From contig NZ_CP107929.1 of assembly GCF_036017915.1 (NCBI RefSeq), positions 5,894,001-5,958,000 of the forward strand: DNA of 64,000 bases, written 5' to 3'. Shown in pieces: positions 49,315-58,436 of the stretch. Source of the DNA: Micromonospora sp. NBC_00421 (GTDB lineage: Bacteria > Actinomycetota > Actinomycetes > Mycobacteriales > Micromonosporaceae). The translations under genes were made by a program, and so were the position numbers. The notes below the pieces were generated by a model. The model was not told where the DNA came from, ran no database searches, and was given only the letters and a program-made list of their open reading frames with translations. How positions within the stretch are numbered: the first letter of the stretch is position 1; every line of letters begins with the position of its first letter.

Positions 49315-49866
49315 CTACGCACCCGGTGGCACCCCGGTCCCGGCGTCGCAGGCCAACGTCCGGATGGCGGGCGGCGCAACGGCCTTCACCTCGATCGAGC
49401 AGACGTCCGTACCGGCCGTGACCAGCCGCAGCGCGTCCGGTTCCCCCCGGCTCACCGCCTGGAGCTCCTCGTGCCCACTGACCGCCAACACGGTGTACTG
49501 CCAGCCGTCGGCGCAGAGCGGCCCCTCGACGGCCCGCACCGACACGTTCCGGGGCAGCACGTCACTGCGGAGCAGCCCGATCACCCGGTCGGCGGAGGGG
49601 CGGCCGGCGCAGGCCACGGCGACCGCCGCGACGGTGGGGGTGGGCGGGGCGGAGGTCGGTGGCAGGGTGGGTGTCACCGGCAGGATGGTGGGCGACGTGG
49701 TCGGCGGCGTGGTCACGGTCGGCGTCGGCGGGGCGACGGGGACCGCCACACCGCGTTCCGGCGGGGCGGCGCAGCCGGTGGACGGCAGCACGGCGAGCAG
49801 GGCCACCGTGAGTAGGGCGGTGACCGGCCGTCGGTACGGGGGACGCGATACGGGGTCAGGCGGCAC
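49315..49866 (-). CDS. Probable lipoprotein, unknown
   Basis: A 183-residue protein with a signal peptide (TALLTVALLAVLPSTGC, lipobox with Cys). A Pro/Thr-rich linker follows, then a small domain with three later cysteines. The GTG at 49866 is chosen because of a GAGGA site. It ends 10 bases before pheA's start and probably shares its transcript. I recognise no family. Confidence 0.62.
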   Translation of the reverse strand: MPPDPVSRPPYRRPVTALLTVALLAVLPSTGCAAPPERGVAVPVAPPTPTVTTPPTTSPTILPVTPTLPPTSAPPTPTVAAVAVACAGRPSADRVIGLLRSDVLPRNVSVRAVEGPLCADGWQYTVLAVSGHEELQAVSRGEPDALRLVTAGTDVCSIEVKAVAPPAIRTLACDAGTGVPPGA

Positions 49867-50143
49867 GGGCCGGTCCTCGGGGGAGTCGCGCGCGGGGGCG
49901 TCGGGACGGGCACCGGCCGTTACGGATCGGCTGGAGAGGGCCGGTCGCGGTGGCCGGTGGGGGTGAGCCCATCGTAGGAGGATCGGCCCGCACGGTGAAG
50001 GCCGGCGCGACACCGACGCTGCCGTCGGAACAGGCCGAGAGGGCGCTGAACGCCGGTCGAGGGAGCCTTGCTCGGGCGGACGGCCGACGCGGCGCTGTCC
50101 GGCGGTCGAAGGGCGGAGCCGGACGGACGGCCGGGTAGGACGG

Positions 50144-50602
50144 TCAGATCGCGGAGAAGAAGGTGAGCGAGCCGGCGACCGAACCGTCGGTGAGGACCGG
50201 CGTGGAGATGGCGTCGACTGTCGCGTAGGTGCTGTCGTCACCGGCGGGCTGCACCCTCAGCAGACCCCGGGCGAGTCGCCCGGAGTGCAGGGCCAGCAGC
50301 GGGGGGATCTTGTCGGTCTCCTGCTCGGGCAACTCGTGCCGGGCTGCGGTGAAGTCGAGCAGCCGCAGGCCTCCTTCGAGCAGCGGCAGCCCGACCACGG
50401 CCTCGGGGGCGCCGAGGCAGAGCAGTTCGCAACCGGCGGCGGAGATGGCCACCACCTGGGTGTCGGCGTCGATCAGGAGGCAGGGCTCCTCGGCGCGCGA
50501 GACGGTGGCCGACCACTTCCCGACGTTGTCGCACCCCGGCTCTGTCGGCGTCCGTGCCGCCGGCACGAACACGTCCGAGAGCGAGAGTTCGACGTGGGCC
50601 AC
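50144..50602 (-). CDS. PAS-like sensory protein (single domain)
   Basis: A 152-residue protein whose core (EPCLLIDADTQVVAISAAGCELL, then a helix and beta hairpin ending GSLTFFSAI) looks like a PAS fold with a cofactor or ligand pocket. The GTG at 50602 follows AGGAGGCA. No output domain is attached. Upstream is a 176-bp gap to the next gene; downstream, up to 49867, no gene is seen. Confidence 0.6.
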   Translation of the reverse strand: MAHVELSLSDVFVPAARTPTEPGCDNVGKWSATVSRAEEPCLLIDADTQVVAISAAGCELLCLGAPEAVVGLPLLEGGLRLLDFTAARHELPEQETDKIPPLLALHSGRLARGLLRVQPAGDDSTYATVDAISTPVLTDGSVAGSLTFFSAI

Positions 50603-50778
50603 CGTGCCTCCTAGGTACACCGACGGTCTGTCCACGCTAGCCGGTCTTCGTGACGGTCGCCGACCGCGCTGGAGTCACCAGCCGCCGGTGGATGGATCGG
50701 GTGCCCTGGTGGGCGGCCGGCGACGGCGCGGACCGGGATGTCGCGGAAAACCGGTGCCGCGGGGCGTCGTCGGTGACG

Positions 50779-51516
50779 TTACCGGCGACCCGCCGGCTTG
50801 TCAGCGGCCGTTCGGCCCTCGTCGTACCACCGGTAGTCGCCGGCGGGACGGTAGGTGCCGTTGTGCCAGGTCTGTGGTGCCTGGGCGACCCGGGACAGCT
50901 TCTCGGCGGTGGCCGGGCTGATCCGGTTGCCACCGGCGACGAGGAGCCGGTCCAGCTCCCGGTGGGTCGCCATCATGCAGTCCTTGGGCAGGCCGTAGAC
51001 GCTGATGACGCCGGAGCCGACGAAGGTCAGCACCGGTGTCACCGGGATCGGCAGCCCGACCGCCCCGGTAAGCGCCTTGCTCGCCCGCTTGGCGTCCCGC
51101 CGGGCCTCGGTCACGTACGGCGGGCGCTTGCCGTTGATCTGCACCACGTCCCCGGCGACCAGCACCCGGGCCCGGCCGTGGTCGACGATGCTGACCGCGA
51201 AGAGCCCGCTGGGGCCGATGGCGAGGAACCCGGCGCGTTCGTCCTGGCCGTGGTCGCGCAGCATGTCCGAGACGTCGGTGCGGGGCCACTCGATCACGTG
51301 CCAGGCGGGGCCCAGGTGGTCGAGCTGACCGAGCGCCCGCGCCCCGGCGGCCTCCAGCCGACGGGCACCCCGCTCGGCTCGACGTCGACGCGCCCACTCC
51401 AGCGGGGTCGGACGAGCCGGGTCCAGTGCCGCGGACCCGTCGGGACGGGGCTGCGGCACCGCCACGGGCGGCAGTGCCCGGGTGGGTACGGCTCGACGAG
51501 CGGGAAAGACAGTCAT
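50779..51516 (-). CDS. NERD-like domain protein
   Basis: A 245-residue protein with a nuclease-related (NERD) type core: RAERGARRLEAAGARAL, then GLFAVSIVDHGRARV and VTEARRDAKRASKAL. NERD proteins resemble restriction-endonuclease folds, but no clear catalytic set is proven here. Divergent from the arginine deiminase gene. Confidence 0.65.
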   Translation of the reverse strand: MTVFPARRAVPTRALPPVAVPQPRPDGSAALDPARPTPLEWARRRRAERGARRLEAAGARALGQLDHLGPAWHVIEWPRTDVSDMLRDHGQDERAGFLAIGPSGLFAVSIVDHGRARVLVAGDVVQINGKRPPYVTEARRDAKRASKALTGAVGLPIPVTPVLTFVGSGVISVYGLPKDCMMATHRELDRLLVAGGNRISPATAEKLSRVAQAPQTWHNGTYRPAGDYRWYDEGRTAADKPAGRR

Positions 51517-51680
51517 CGCGACCTCCGGCAAAAGGTCTCTCGAAAGTTATGGTCTCACTACCCTACGTCGCCACTGTGGGGGTACGGCAAGTTGGAGCGC
51601 CGGAATGAGTGCGGATGAATGCCATATTCATCCGCAGTTCTTCCGCTGAACATCGATCAGCACTGTCCTACGCTGCGGGG

Positions 51681-52898
51681 GTGACCCACTACGTGGACAG
51701 CGAGGTCGGTCGACTCGGCACGGTGCTGTTGCACCGGCCGGGTCCGGAACTGGCCCGCCTCACCCCCCGCAACAACGACTCGTTGCTTTTCGACGCTATC
51801 CCATGGGTGGGCCGGGCCCAGGAGGAGCACGATGCCTTCGCCGCCGAGCTGCGCGACCGGGGCGTGGAGGTGCTCTACCTGGCCACCCTGCTCGCCGAGA
51901 CCCTCGCCGTCGCAGAGGCCCGCGCCGAGCTCACCGAGCAGGTGCTCAGCTCGCCCCGACTGGGCGACACCCTGCGCCGTCGGGTCGCCGACCACCTCGC
52001 CTACCTCGACCCTGCCGCCCTCGCCGACGTGCTCACCGCCGGCCTCGCCCACGAGGAGGTACGGATCAGCGCCGAGCGCCCCGGTGGTCTGGTCTGGACG
52101 CTGATGGACCGGCACGACTTCGTCATCGACCCGCTGCCCAACCTGCTCTTCACCCGGGACTCGTCACTGTGGATCGGCGACCGGGTCGGGGTCACCAGCC
52201 TCGCCATGCCGGCCCGCCGCCGGGAGACCACACTCACCGACGCGATCTACCGCTACCACCCGAGATTCGTCGGCACCCGGGCCGTCTACCATCCCGGCCT
52301 GGAACACCTAGAGGGCGGCGACGTGCTGCTGCTCGCCCCCGGGGTGCTCGCCGTCGGGGTGGGCGAGCGGACCACCCCGGCCGGCGCCGAACGGCTGGCC
52401 CGGCAGGTCTTCGCCGCCGGCCTGGCGCACACCATGCTGGTGGTGCCGATCGCCCAGGAACGGGCCACCATGCACCTCGACACCGTCTGCACCATGGTCG
52501 ACGTCGACGCGGTGCTGATGTACCCCAACGTGGCCAGCACGCTGTCGGCGTACACGGTGATCGTCGGACCGGACGGCGAGCCCCGGGTGGACGGCCCCGC
52601 GCCGTTCCTGCGCGCGGCTGCCGACGCGATGGACCTCGACCAGCTCCGGGTGATCGACACCGGCCTGGACCCGGTGACCGCCGAACGCGAGCAGTGGGAC
52701 GACGGCAACAACACCCTCGCCCTGGCCCCCCGGCTCTGCGTCGGCTACGAACGCAACGTGGAGACCAACGCCCAGCTGGAACGCGCCGGCATCGAGGTCA
52801 TCCCGATCGCCGGTTCGGAGCTGGGCTCCGGCCGGGGCGGCCCCCGCTGCATGTCCTGTCCACTGGTCCGCGAACCACTGCACCCGACCGCCGCCTGA
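51681..52898 (+). CDS. arcA: Arginine deiminase
   Basis: A 405-residue pentein-fold enzyme. [36 protein letters not shown] and the catalytic Cys in [10 protein letters not shown] are all present. It hydrolyses arginine to citrulline and ammonia. No arcB or arcC lies nearby. GTG at 51681 is used because the family starts at this point. Confidence 0.94.
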   Translation: MTHYVDSEVGRLGTVLLHRPGPELARLTPRNNDSLLFDAIPWVGRAQEEHDAFAAELRDRGVEVLYLATLLAETLAVAEARAELTEQVLSSPRLGDTLRRRVADHLAYLDPAALADVLTAGLAHEEVRISAERPGGLVWTLMDRHDFVIDPLPNLLFTRDSSLWIGDRVGVTSLAMPARRRETTLTDAIYRYHPRFVGTRAVYHPGLEHLEGGDVLLLAPGVLAVGVGERTTPAGAERLARQVFAAGLAHTMLVVPIAQERATMHLDTVCTMVDVDAVLMYPNVASTLSAYTVIVGPDGEPRVDGPAPFLRAAADAMDLDQLRVIDTGLDPVTAEREQWDDGNNTLALAPRLCVGYERNVETNAQLERAGIEVIPIAGSELGSGRGGPRCMSCPLVREPLHPTAA

Positions 52899-52918
52899 GC
52901 CGCCCCGGGCGGGTGGGC

Positions 52919-53800
52919 TCAGCGGAGGGTGAGCTGGCGGCCGAGCAGACCCTGGCGGGCCCGGCGGCCGGCGGCGTCCAGCGGCTCCTTCTCGGCCAGC
53001 GCGTCGGCGTACCGCTTGGCGAACGCGGTGACCGGCTCCTCCCACTCGGCGGCCGGGACGTCCTCCGGCAGGTCCCAGACCGGCGCCAGCCGGCCGTGTG
53101 CCCGGAACATGCCGGCGAACTTCGTACCCTCGCCCAGGGTGAGGGCACCGGCGGCGGAGAGCCGGGAGAGCGTGTCCAGCGCGGCATCCTCGTCGTCGCC
53201 GAGCACCCAGCGCACGTGCGCCTTCTCCGGCACCCGGCACCAGTAGGCGGCCCGGGCGGCGGCCAGCTTCACGGTCGGGTAGATCGCCGCGTTCGCCCGC
53301 TCCAGGGACGCCTGCACGGTCGGGTCGTCTGCCGCACCGGGATCGAGCCAGAACTCGAAGCCCTCGTGCATCGTGATGTCCAGCGGGCCGTCCACCAGGA
53401 TGTCCTGGAGCCGGGGGCCGGGGCCCGGCAGTGGCGGCACCGTCACCTGCCCGCCCGGCTCGGTACGCAGGGCGCAGAGCAGCGCCTCGGCCAGGTCCCG
53501 GGAGACGTCGCCGGACTGCTGGTGCCGCTGGAGACCGATGAACACCCGGCCGTCCGGCTTGGTCATCGCCGGGGCGGCCATCGGCAGCACGGTGGCCAGG
53601 GTGACCGGACGGTCACCGTGCTCCTCGACCAGCCCGGGGGTGAGCCGCAGCGGCGCGGAGGCGGCCGGCACGAGTTCGCGCAGGGCGATCCACTCCGGTT
53701 CGTCGGCCAACCCTTCGAACGGACGGGGGACGAAGACGTCCCGGATCTTCTCCCGGCGGGGAGCGGCCTCGACGCGCTGGTTCTTTCGACGCTTGCTCAC
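52919..53800 (-). CDS. DUF5926 family protein
   Basis: A 293-residue protein starting with a basic SKRRKNQRVEAAPRREK, typical of DUF5926. The rest is an alpha/beta domain with GRVFIGLQRHQQSG. No catalytic motif is seen. GTG at 53800 is chosen because the SKRRKN start is conserved. Convergent with arcA. Confidence 0.75.
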   Translation of the reverse strand: MSKRRKNQRVEAAPRREKIRDVFVPRPFEGLADEPEWIALRELVPAASAPLRLTPGLVEEHGDRPVTLATVLPMAAPAMTKPDGRVFIGLQRHQQSGDVSRDLAEALLCALRTEPGGQVTVPPLPGPGPRLQDILVDGPLDITMHEGFEFWLDPGAADDPTVQASLERANAAIYPTVKLAAARAAYWCRVPEKAHVRWVLGDDEDAALDTLSRLSAAGALTLGEGTKFAGMFRAHGRLAPVWDLPEDVPAAEWEEPVTAFAKRYADALAEKEPLDAAGRRARQGLLGRQLTLR

Positions 53801-53953
53801 GGCGAGACAGCCTAGAGCCCGCCGGGCGACGGCGGGGGCAGGACCCGCCACGCTGCGCCGGCTCGGCCGCCACGCTGCGCCGCACCGAGGCGCCGGGTCA
53901 CCCGCTGCGTCGCCCCGCTGCGTCGGCCGACCCGGATCTGGCCCGACCCCGCG

Positions 53954-54400
53954 TCAGCCGGTGGGAACCAGGCCGGGCCGGCAGTCGGCCGGGTGGAACT
54001 CGGCCCAGACGCTCTGCCCCAGGCCGTCGCGGTCGACCCCCCAACAGCTGGCCAGCCCGGCGACGATGTGCAGGCCCCGGCCGTCGACGGCGTCCGTTCC
54101 GGCGGCCCGCATCAGGGGCCCGGCCTCGGCGCCGCCGTCGGTCACCCGGACCGACAGCACCGGCCCGGTCCGGGTCGGCCGTAGCCGCCAGGCGACCCGG
54201 ACCACCCCGCCGGGCAGCGGGTCGGCGTGCCGGACCGCGTTGCCGACCAGTTCGGCCAGGACGGCCACCAGGTCCGCGAGGAGCGTCGGGGGCACCAGGT
54301 CGGCCAGTTCGTCGGCGAGCCGGTGCCGGGCCAGCCGCGCTCCGGTGACATGGTGGGGAACCACCACGCACCACGAACGATCGACTCGTCCCGTCGACAC
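53954..54400 (-). CDS. ATP-binding protein of the anti-sigma-factor (HATPase_c_2) type
   Basis: A 148-residue HATPase protein with the N box ELVGNAVRHADP and a D-G-R-G box (VDGRGLHIVAGL). The family includes small kinases acting on anti-anti-sigma factors. The GTG at 54400 has an AAGGAGCC site. It lies 83 bp downstream of the histidine kinase gene and may share its signal path. Confidence 0.85.
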   Translation of the reverse strand: MSTGRVDRSWCVVVPHHVTGARLARHRLADELADLVPPTLLADLVAVLAELVGNAVRHADPLPGGVVRVAWRLRPTRTGPVLSVRVTDGGAEAGPLMRAAGTDAVDGRGLHIVAGLASCWGVDRDGLGQSVWAEFHPADCRPGLVPTG

Positions 54401-54483
54401 CCCGGCTCCTTCCCGTGCCCGCCGGTGCGGCGGTGCGCCCCGGCCCACCCGTGCCGGCTCGTCTCCGGCCCGCCGGTGCGGGA

Positions 54484-56061
54484 TCATCCCCGCGGCAGCC
54501 GCACCTCTGCGACCGTACCGCCCCCGTCCCGTGGACGTAGGGATACCCATCCATTCTGCTGTTCAACGATCCGACGGACGAGATAGAGGCCGAGCCCGGC
54601 ACCCGGATAACCCCGACGGTCCCCGGACTCGCCCTGCCAGAACCGGTCGAAGGCGCGTTCCACGTGCTCCGGCCGGATTCCCATCCCCCGGTCGGCCACC
54701 CGGAACGACACCGTCTGCCCGTCGGCCGTCGCGATCACCTCGATGGGGGAGTCCGTCGGCGACCACTTCCCCGCGTTGGTGCACAGCTCGGTCAGCACGG
54801 TGGTCAGCCGGTGCCGGTCCCCGAGTGTCTTGGGCAGGTCGACCGGGACGTGCAGGAGCAGCCGACGACGCAGGTCGCCGGGGAGGTCAAGCACCGCGGC
54901 GCGGAGCGCCTCACCGAGGTCGAACGGGACGGCCGGCTCGTCGCTGGGGCGTACGTCGGTGGCCGAGGTGAGCAGCCGGTCGACCAGTCGGGCCAGTTCG
55001 TTGGCCCGCTGACCGATCACCCGGGCCGCCTGCCGTCGATCGTGGTCGGTCAGCGACTCCCAGTGGTCGGTGAGGGTGTCCGCGTACCCCTTGATGACGG
55101 TGACCGGGGTACGCAGCTCGTGGCTGGTGACCGCGACGAACAGGTCCCGGTCGGAGTCGCGGCGTTGCTGGTCGGTGATGTCGCGGAAGGTGACCACCCG
55201 GAGCGTGCCCGGACCGACCAGCTCGCCGGAGGTGATCCGTAGCCACTGCCCGCCCGGCAGTTGGTGGTCGAGCACCTGGCCGGCCGCCGGGAGCGGGAAC
55301 GGCAGCGGTCGGTTCATCGCCTCGGCGGCGGTGCGGCCGGTGACCTCGACGGCCGCCGGGTTCCACAGCCGGACCCGGCCGTCCCGGTCCACCACGGCCA
55401 GGCCGTCGGCGAGCGCCGCGACGACCGGGCCGTCGCCGTGCACCGGCAGGCCGCTCTGGTCGCCGTACATGTGGGCGATGCAGGAGGCGAAGTAACCGAT
55501 GGTGGCGTGCTGGATCCGGTCCTCGGACTCCTCGTCGTCGGGATAGAGGGCGTGCAGGCTGCCGACGGTGAGCCCGTTGAGTTCGGCGCGGGCGACGATC
55601 ATGCGGCGCAGACCGCGCTCGGCCAGTTCCCCGGCGAGCGGGCCGTCGAGACGGTCCAGCCGGGTCTGCCGGACCCGGGGGCCGGTGAGCAGGCAGACGG
55701 TGGCCGGGTCGGAGGCGGGCAGCGGACGGCCGATGGTCCACTCGGCGTTGCCGCTGGCGGCGATCACCCGTCCGCCGGTCGGGGCGAACTCGACGAAGGC
55801 CACGCAGGCCGCGCCGAGCGCGGGCCGGGCCGCCCGCAGCAGCGCGGTGAGCACCGGCAGCCCGGCCTCACCCGCATTGATCATCTCGATCACCGCGCCG
55901 TGGTCGGCGATGAGGGTGGCGAGATCGGTGCGCTCCGGCATGCCCCGAGTGTGCCCCGTGCGACGGCCTTCGGGCACCCCCGGGGAGTCGGGCCGGTCCG
56001 GCACCCGGTGCCGGCCCGAACGGTCGGCGTCGGCCCGGGGCAGGTGGGAGGCGGACGTCAT
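54484..56061 (-). CDS. GAF-PAS sensor histidine kinase (hybrid-free)
   Basis: A 525-residue soluble kinase. A GAF-like domain at about 55-200 is followed by a PAS domain at about 215-300 (GLAVVDRDGRVRLWNPAA), then HisKA with SHELRTPVTVIKGYADTL (His near residue 316) and HATPase with N box ELCTNAGKW and GAGLGLYLVRRI. No receiver domain or membrane segment. The start is ATG at 56061, which overlaps the phosphodiesterase stop (ATGA); ATG at 55941 is possible. Confidence 0.9.
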   Translation of the reverse strand: MTSASHLPRADADRSGRHRVPDRPDSPGVPEGRRTGHTRGMPERTDLATLIADHGAVIEMINAGEAGLPVLTALLRAARPALGAACVAFVEFAPTGGRVIAASGNAEWTIGRPLPASDPATVCLLTGPRVRQTRLDRLDGPLAGELAERGLRRMIVARAELNGLTVGSLHALYPDDEESEDRIQHATIGYFASCIAHMYGDQSGLPVHGDGPVVAALADGLAVVDRDGRVRLWNPAAVEVTGRTAAEAMNRPLPFPLPAAGQVLDHQLPGGQWLRITSGELVGPGTLRVVTFRDITDQQRRDSDRDLFVAVTSHELRTPVTVIKGYADTLTDHWESLTDHDRRQAARVIGQRANELARLVDRLLTSATDVRPSDEPAVPFDLGEALRAAVLDLPGDLRRRLLLHVPVDLPKTLGDRHRLTTVLTELCTNAGKWSPTDSPIEVIATADGQTVSFRVADRGMGIRPEHVERAFDRFWQGESGDRRGYPGAGLGLYLVRRIVEQQNGWVSLRPRDGGGTVAEVRLPRG

Positions 56062-56849
56062 CGACCGAGCCGGGCCAGGGTGTGCGCCGGCCGGTCGGTG
56101 ATCACCCCGTCCACCCCGGCGTCGAGGACCAGGTCCAGGTCGGTCGGCTCGTTGACCGTCCAGACGTACACCTGGTGGCCGGCGGCCCGGAGTGCGGGCA
56201 CCAGTTCCGGGCGGGCCCGGACCAGCCCGATGCCCGGCCCGGCGATCCGGGCCCCGAACGGCAGCCGGTCGAGCCGCAGCCAGCGGGGCAACACCTCCAG
56301 CAGCAGCACCGTCGGCAGCGCCGGGGCCAGCTCGCGGACCCGGCGGACCGCCAGCGGGGAGAAGGACATCACGGTGACCTGGACCGGATCGTCGGGGGCC
56401 GGCTCGGCCAGCCCGTGCCGTCGCAGCAGGGTGACCAGCCGGCGCTCGACGTCCCCCCGGTAGCGGGACGGGTGTTTGGTCTCCACCAGCAGCCGGACCG
56501 GGCGGCCGGCGGCCCGGACGGCGGCCAGCAGCCGGTCCAGGGTGAGCAGCCGGGTGCGCGTGTCGTCAAGCGCCTCGTCGCCGTCGGCCGGCGGGCACCC
56601 GGGGTGCCAGGAGCCGAAGTCCAGCGTCTCCAACTCGGCCAGGGTGCGGGCGCTGACCAGACCGTGGCCGTTGCTGGTCCGGTTCAACCGCCGATCGTGT
56701 ACGCAGACCAGGTGCCCGTCGCGGGTCAGCCGGACGTCGCACTCCAGCCCGTCGGCGCCCTCGTCGAGGGCCCGCAGGTAGGCCGCCAGGGTGTGTTCGG
56801 GGAGGTCGGCCGACGCGCCACGGTGCGCGAAGACAAGTGGATCGCCCAT
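56058..56849 (-). CDS. Glycerophosphodiester phosphodiesterase
   Basis: A 263-residue TIM-barrel enzyme with FAHRGASADLPEHTLAAY, ECDVRLTRDGHLVCVHD, KHPSRY and the closing GVDGVITDRPA, all typical. It hydrolyses glycerophosphodiesters to alcohols and glycerol-3-phosphate. It overlaps the histidine kinase gene by four bases. Confidence 0.94.
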   Translation of the reverse strand: MGDPLVFAHRGASADLPEHTLAAYLRALDEGADGLECDVRLTRDGHLVCVHDRRLNRTSNGHGLVSARTLAELETLDFGSWHPGCPPADGDEALDDTRTRLLTLDRLLAAVRAAGRPVRLLVETKHPSRYRGDVERRLVTLLRRHGLAEPAPDDPVQVTVMSFSPLAVRRVRELAPALPTVLLLEVLPRWLRLDRLPFGARIAGPGIGLVRARPELVPALRAAGHQVYVWTVNEPTDLDLVLDAGVDGVITDRPAHTLARLGR

Positions 56850-56859
56850 CCTCCGACGC

Positions 56860-57201
56860 TCAGATGACCTGGCCGGGTTGCCCGTCCCCGGTGACCACCG
56901 GTTTGCCGACGGCCACCCACTGCCGCATCCCACCGTCGGCGTTGCGCACCTGCTCCCAGCCGTTGCCGAGCAGGTAACCGACCACCTGCGCGGAGCGCCC
57001 GCCGGAGCGGCAGATCACCGCGACGTCGCGGTCGGTGGGCACCTCGGCGAGCCGGGCCGGCAGCTCCATCATCGGTACGTGGTGGGCGCCGGGCGCGTGG
57101 CCCGCCGCCCACTCGTCGTCCTCACGGACGTCGAGCAGGTAGGTGTCGTCGTCGATCGCGGTCACGGGGACGCTGGGAACCTGGGATCCGAACACGGTCA
57201 C
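56860..57201 (-). CDS. Rhodanese-like sulfurtransferase
   Basis: A 113-residue single rhodanese domain with LLDVREDDEWAAGHAPGAHHVP and the active-site Cys in CRSGGRSAQV. The family moves sulfane sulfur. GTG at 57201 is chosen; an upstream TTG at 57204 adds one residue. Confidence 0.9.
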   Translation of the reverse strand: MTVFGSQVPSVPVTAIDDDTYLLDVREDDEWAAGHAPGAHHVPMMELPARLAEVPTDRDVAVICRSGGRSAQVVGYLLGNGWEQVRNADGGMRQWVAVGKPVVTGDGQPGQVI

Positions 57202-57297
57202 CAAGCCTAGATCCTCGGTGCCGGGAACGGCACCTCGACGGTCGGCGTGGCGGCCCCGGGCTGCCGGTGATCCGGGTGCCGGCGGCCGGCTGCCGGG

Positions 57298-58239
57298 TCA
57301 CAGCCGGTTGACCCAGCGTGGGTTGGCCTGCGCCCAGTCGGGCAGCCGGTCGGTGCGGACGGCGTCGAAGAGCCCGCCGCCACCGTGGTCGAGCACCACG
57401 TACGAGATGCCGTCGATGGTCTGCGGGTACGAGGGCAACTGCACCCCGTGCAACGCGTCGGCGGGCAGCGCGCGCAACGCGAACACCAGGTCGTCCAGGG
57501 GCACGCCGTTGGTGTCGACGGTGAGCGAACCGCCTACCGCCCGCAGCACCCGGTCCAGTTGCACCGGGTCGCTGCGCAGGTGGGCCTGGGCGGCCCGGTC
57601 CATCATCGCCCGCAGCATCTGCTGCTGGTGTCGTTGCCTGTCGTAGTCGCCACCCGGGAGGCCGTAGCGCTGCCGGGCGTAGTCCAGCGCCTTCGCGCCG
57701 TCCATCTGCTGGCAGCCGACCGGGAAGAGGGCCCCGGTGTGGATCGACCGGACCTCGGTGTCGACGCACATCCGGATGCCGCCCAACAGGTCGATGACCT
57801 GCCGGAAACCGGCGAAGTCGACGAGTGCCGCGCCGTCGAAGCGGATGCCGGTGAGCTGGGTGAGGGTGGCCGAGAGCAGTCGGGTGCCGCCCTCGCCGCC
57901 GCCGCCGTGCTCGTACGCAGCGTTGATCTTGTCTTGCCCCCCGCCGTAGCCGATGCCGTCGGGTGGGATCGCGACCAGCAGGTCGCGGGGAACGGAAATC
58001 AGGTACGCCTGTCGCAGGCCGGGTGGGACGTGCACGATCAGGATGGTGTCCGATCGCTGGTCCGGCCCCTGCGCGCCGGCTCGTCGGTCGGAGCCGACGA
58101 TCAGGTAGTTCAGGCCGTCGTCCAGCTCGGTGCGGGCCTGTCGGGCGTCCGGGGCGAGCAGTTGTTCCCGGCTGACCGTCCGGTCGTAGCGCTGGGTGAG
58201 CATCCGCACCCCGACCACGGCCAGCCCGGCGAGCAGCAC
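57298..58239 (-). CDS. LytR-CpsA-Psr family protein (short, start uncertain)
   Basis: At least 313 residues of an LCP domain: SDTILIVHVPP, ISVPRDLLVAIP, then KINAAYEHGG, DFAGFRQVIDLLGGI and DYARQRYGLPGGDYDRQRHQQQ. LCP enzymes join polymers such as teichoic acid or arabinogalactan to peptidoglycan. The GTG at 58239 cuts the membrane helix; the frame stays open upstream through LLGVGLTLVLLAGLAVVGV and an Arg-rich start. A GGGGAGGAC site lies near 58348 but no ATG, GTG or TTG follows it in frame. Confidence 0.85.
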   Translation of the reverse strand: MLLAGLAVVGVRMLTQRYDRTVSREQLLAPDARQARTELDDGLNYLIVGSDRRAGAQGPDQRSDTILIVHVPPGLRQAYLISVPRDLLVAIPPDGIGYGGGQDKINAAYEHGGGGEGGTRLLSATLTQLTGIRFDGAALVDFAGFRQVIDLLGGIRMCVDTEVRSIHTGALFPVGCQQMDGAKALDYARQRYGLPGGDYDRQRHQQQMLRAMMDRAAQAHLRSDPVQLDRVLRAVGGSLTVDTNGVPLDDLVFALRALPADALHGVQLPSYPQTIDGISYVVLDHGGGGLFDAVRTDRLPDWAQANPRWVNRL

Positions 58240-58436
58240 CAGGGTCAGGCCGACGCCGAGCAGGACCCGCGACCCGCGGGCCGTACGCCGGGCGGGGGAC
58301 GGTCTGCCCCGCCCCCGGTCGGATCGCGCTGACCTGGCCGTGACGTCCTCCCCGTGGCCGTAACGTGAATGTCTCTCACATCAGGCTAGGGCGGGACGGT
58401 GGGGCTCCGGGCCGGTTCCCCGCTATTTCCGGCGGG

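Noticed and set aside
51681..52898. Arginine deiminase and dimethylargininase genes as part of the lanthipeptide pathway (guanidine chemistry)
   Set aside because: Both lie outside the cluster by 7-20 kb, with their own conserved neighbours; distance and lack of coupling argue against it.
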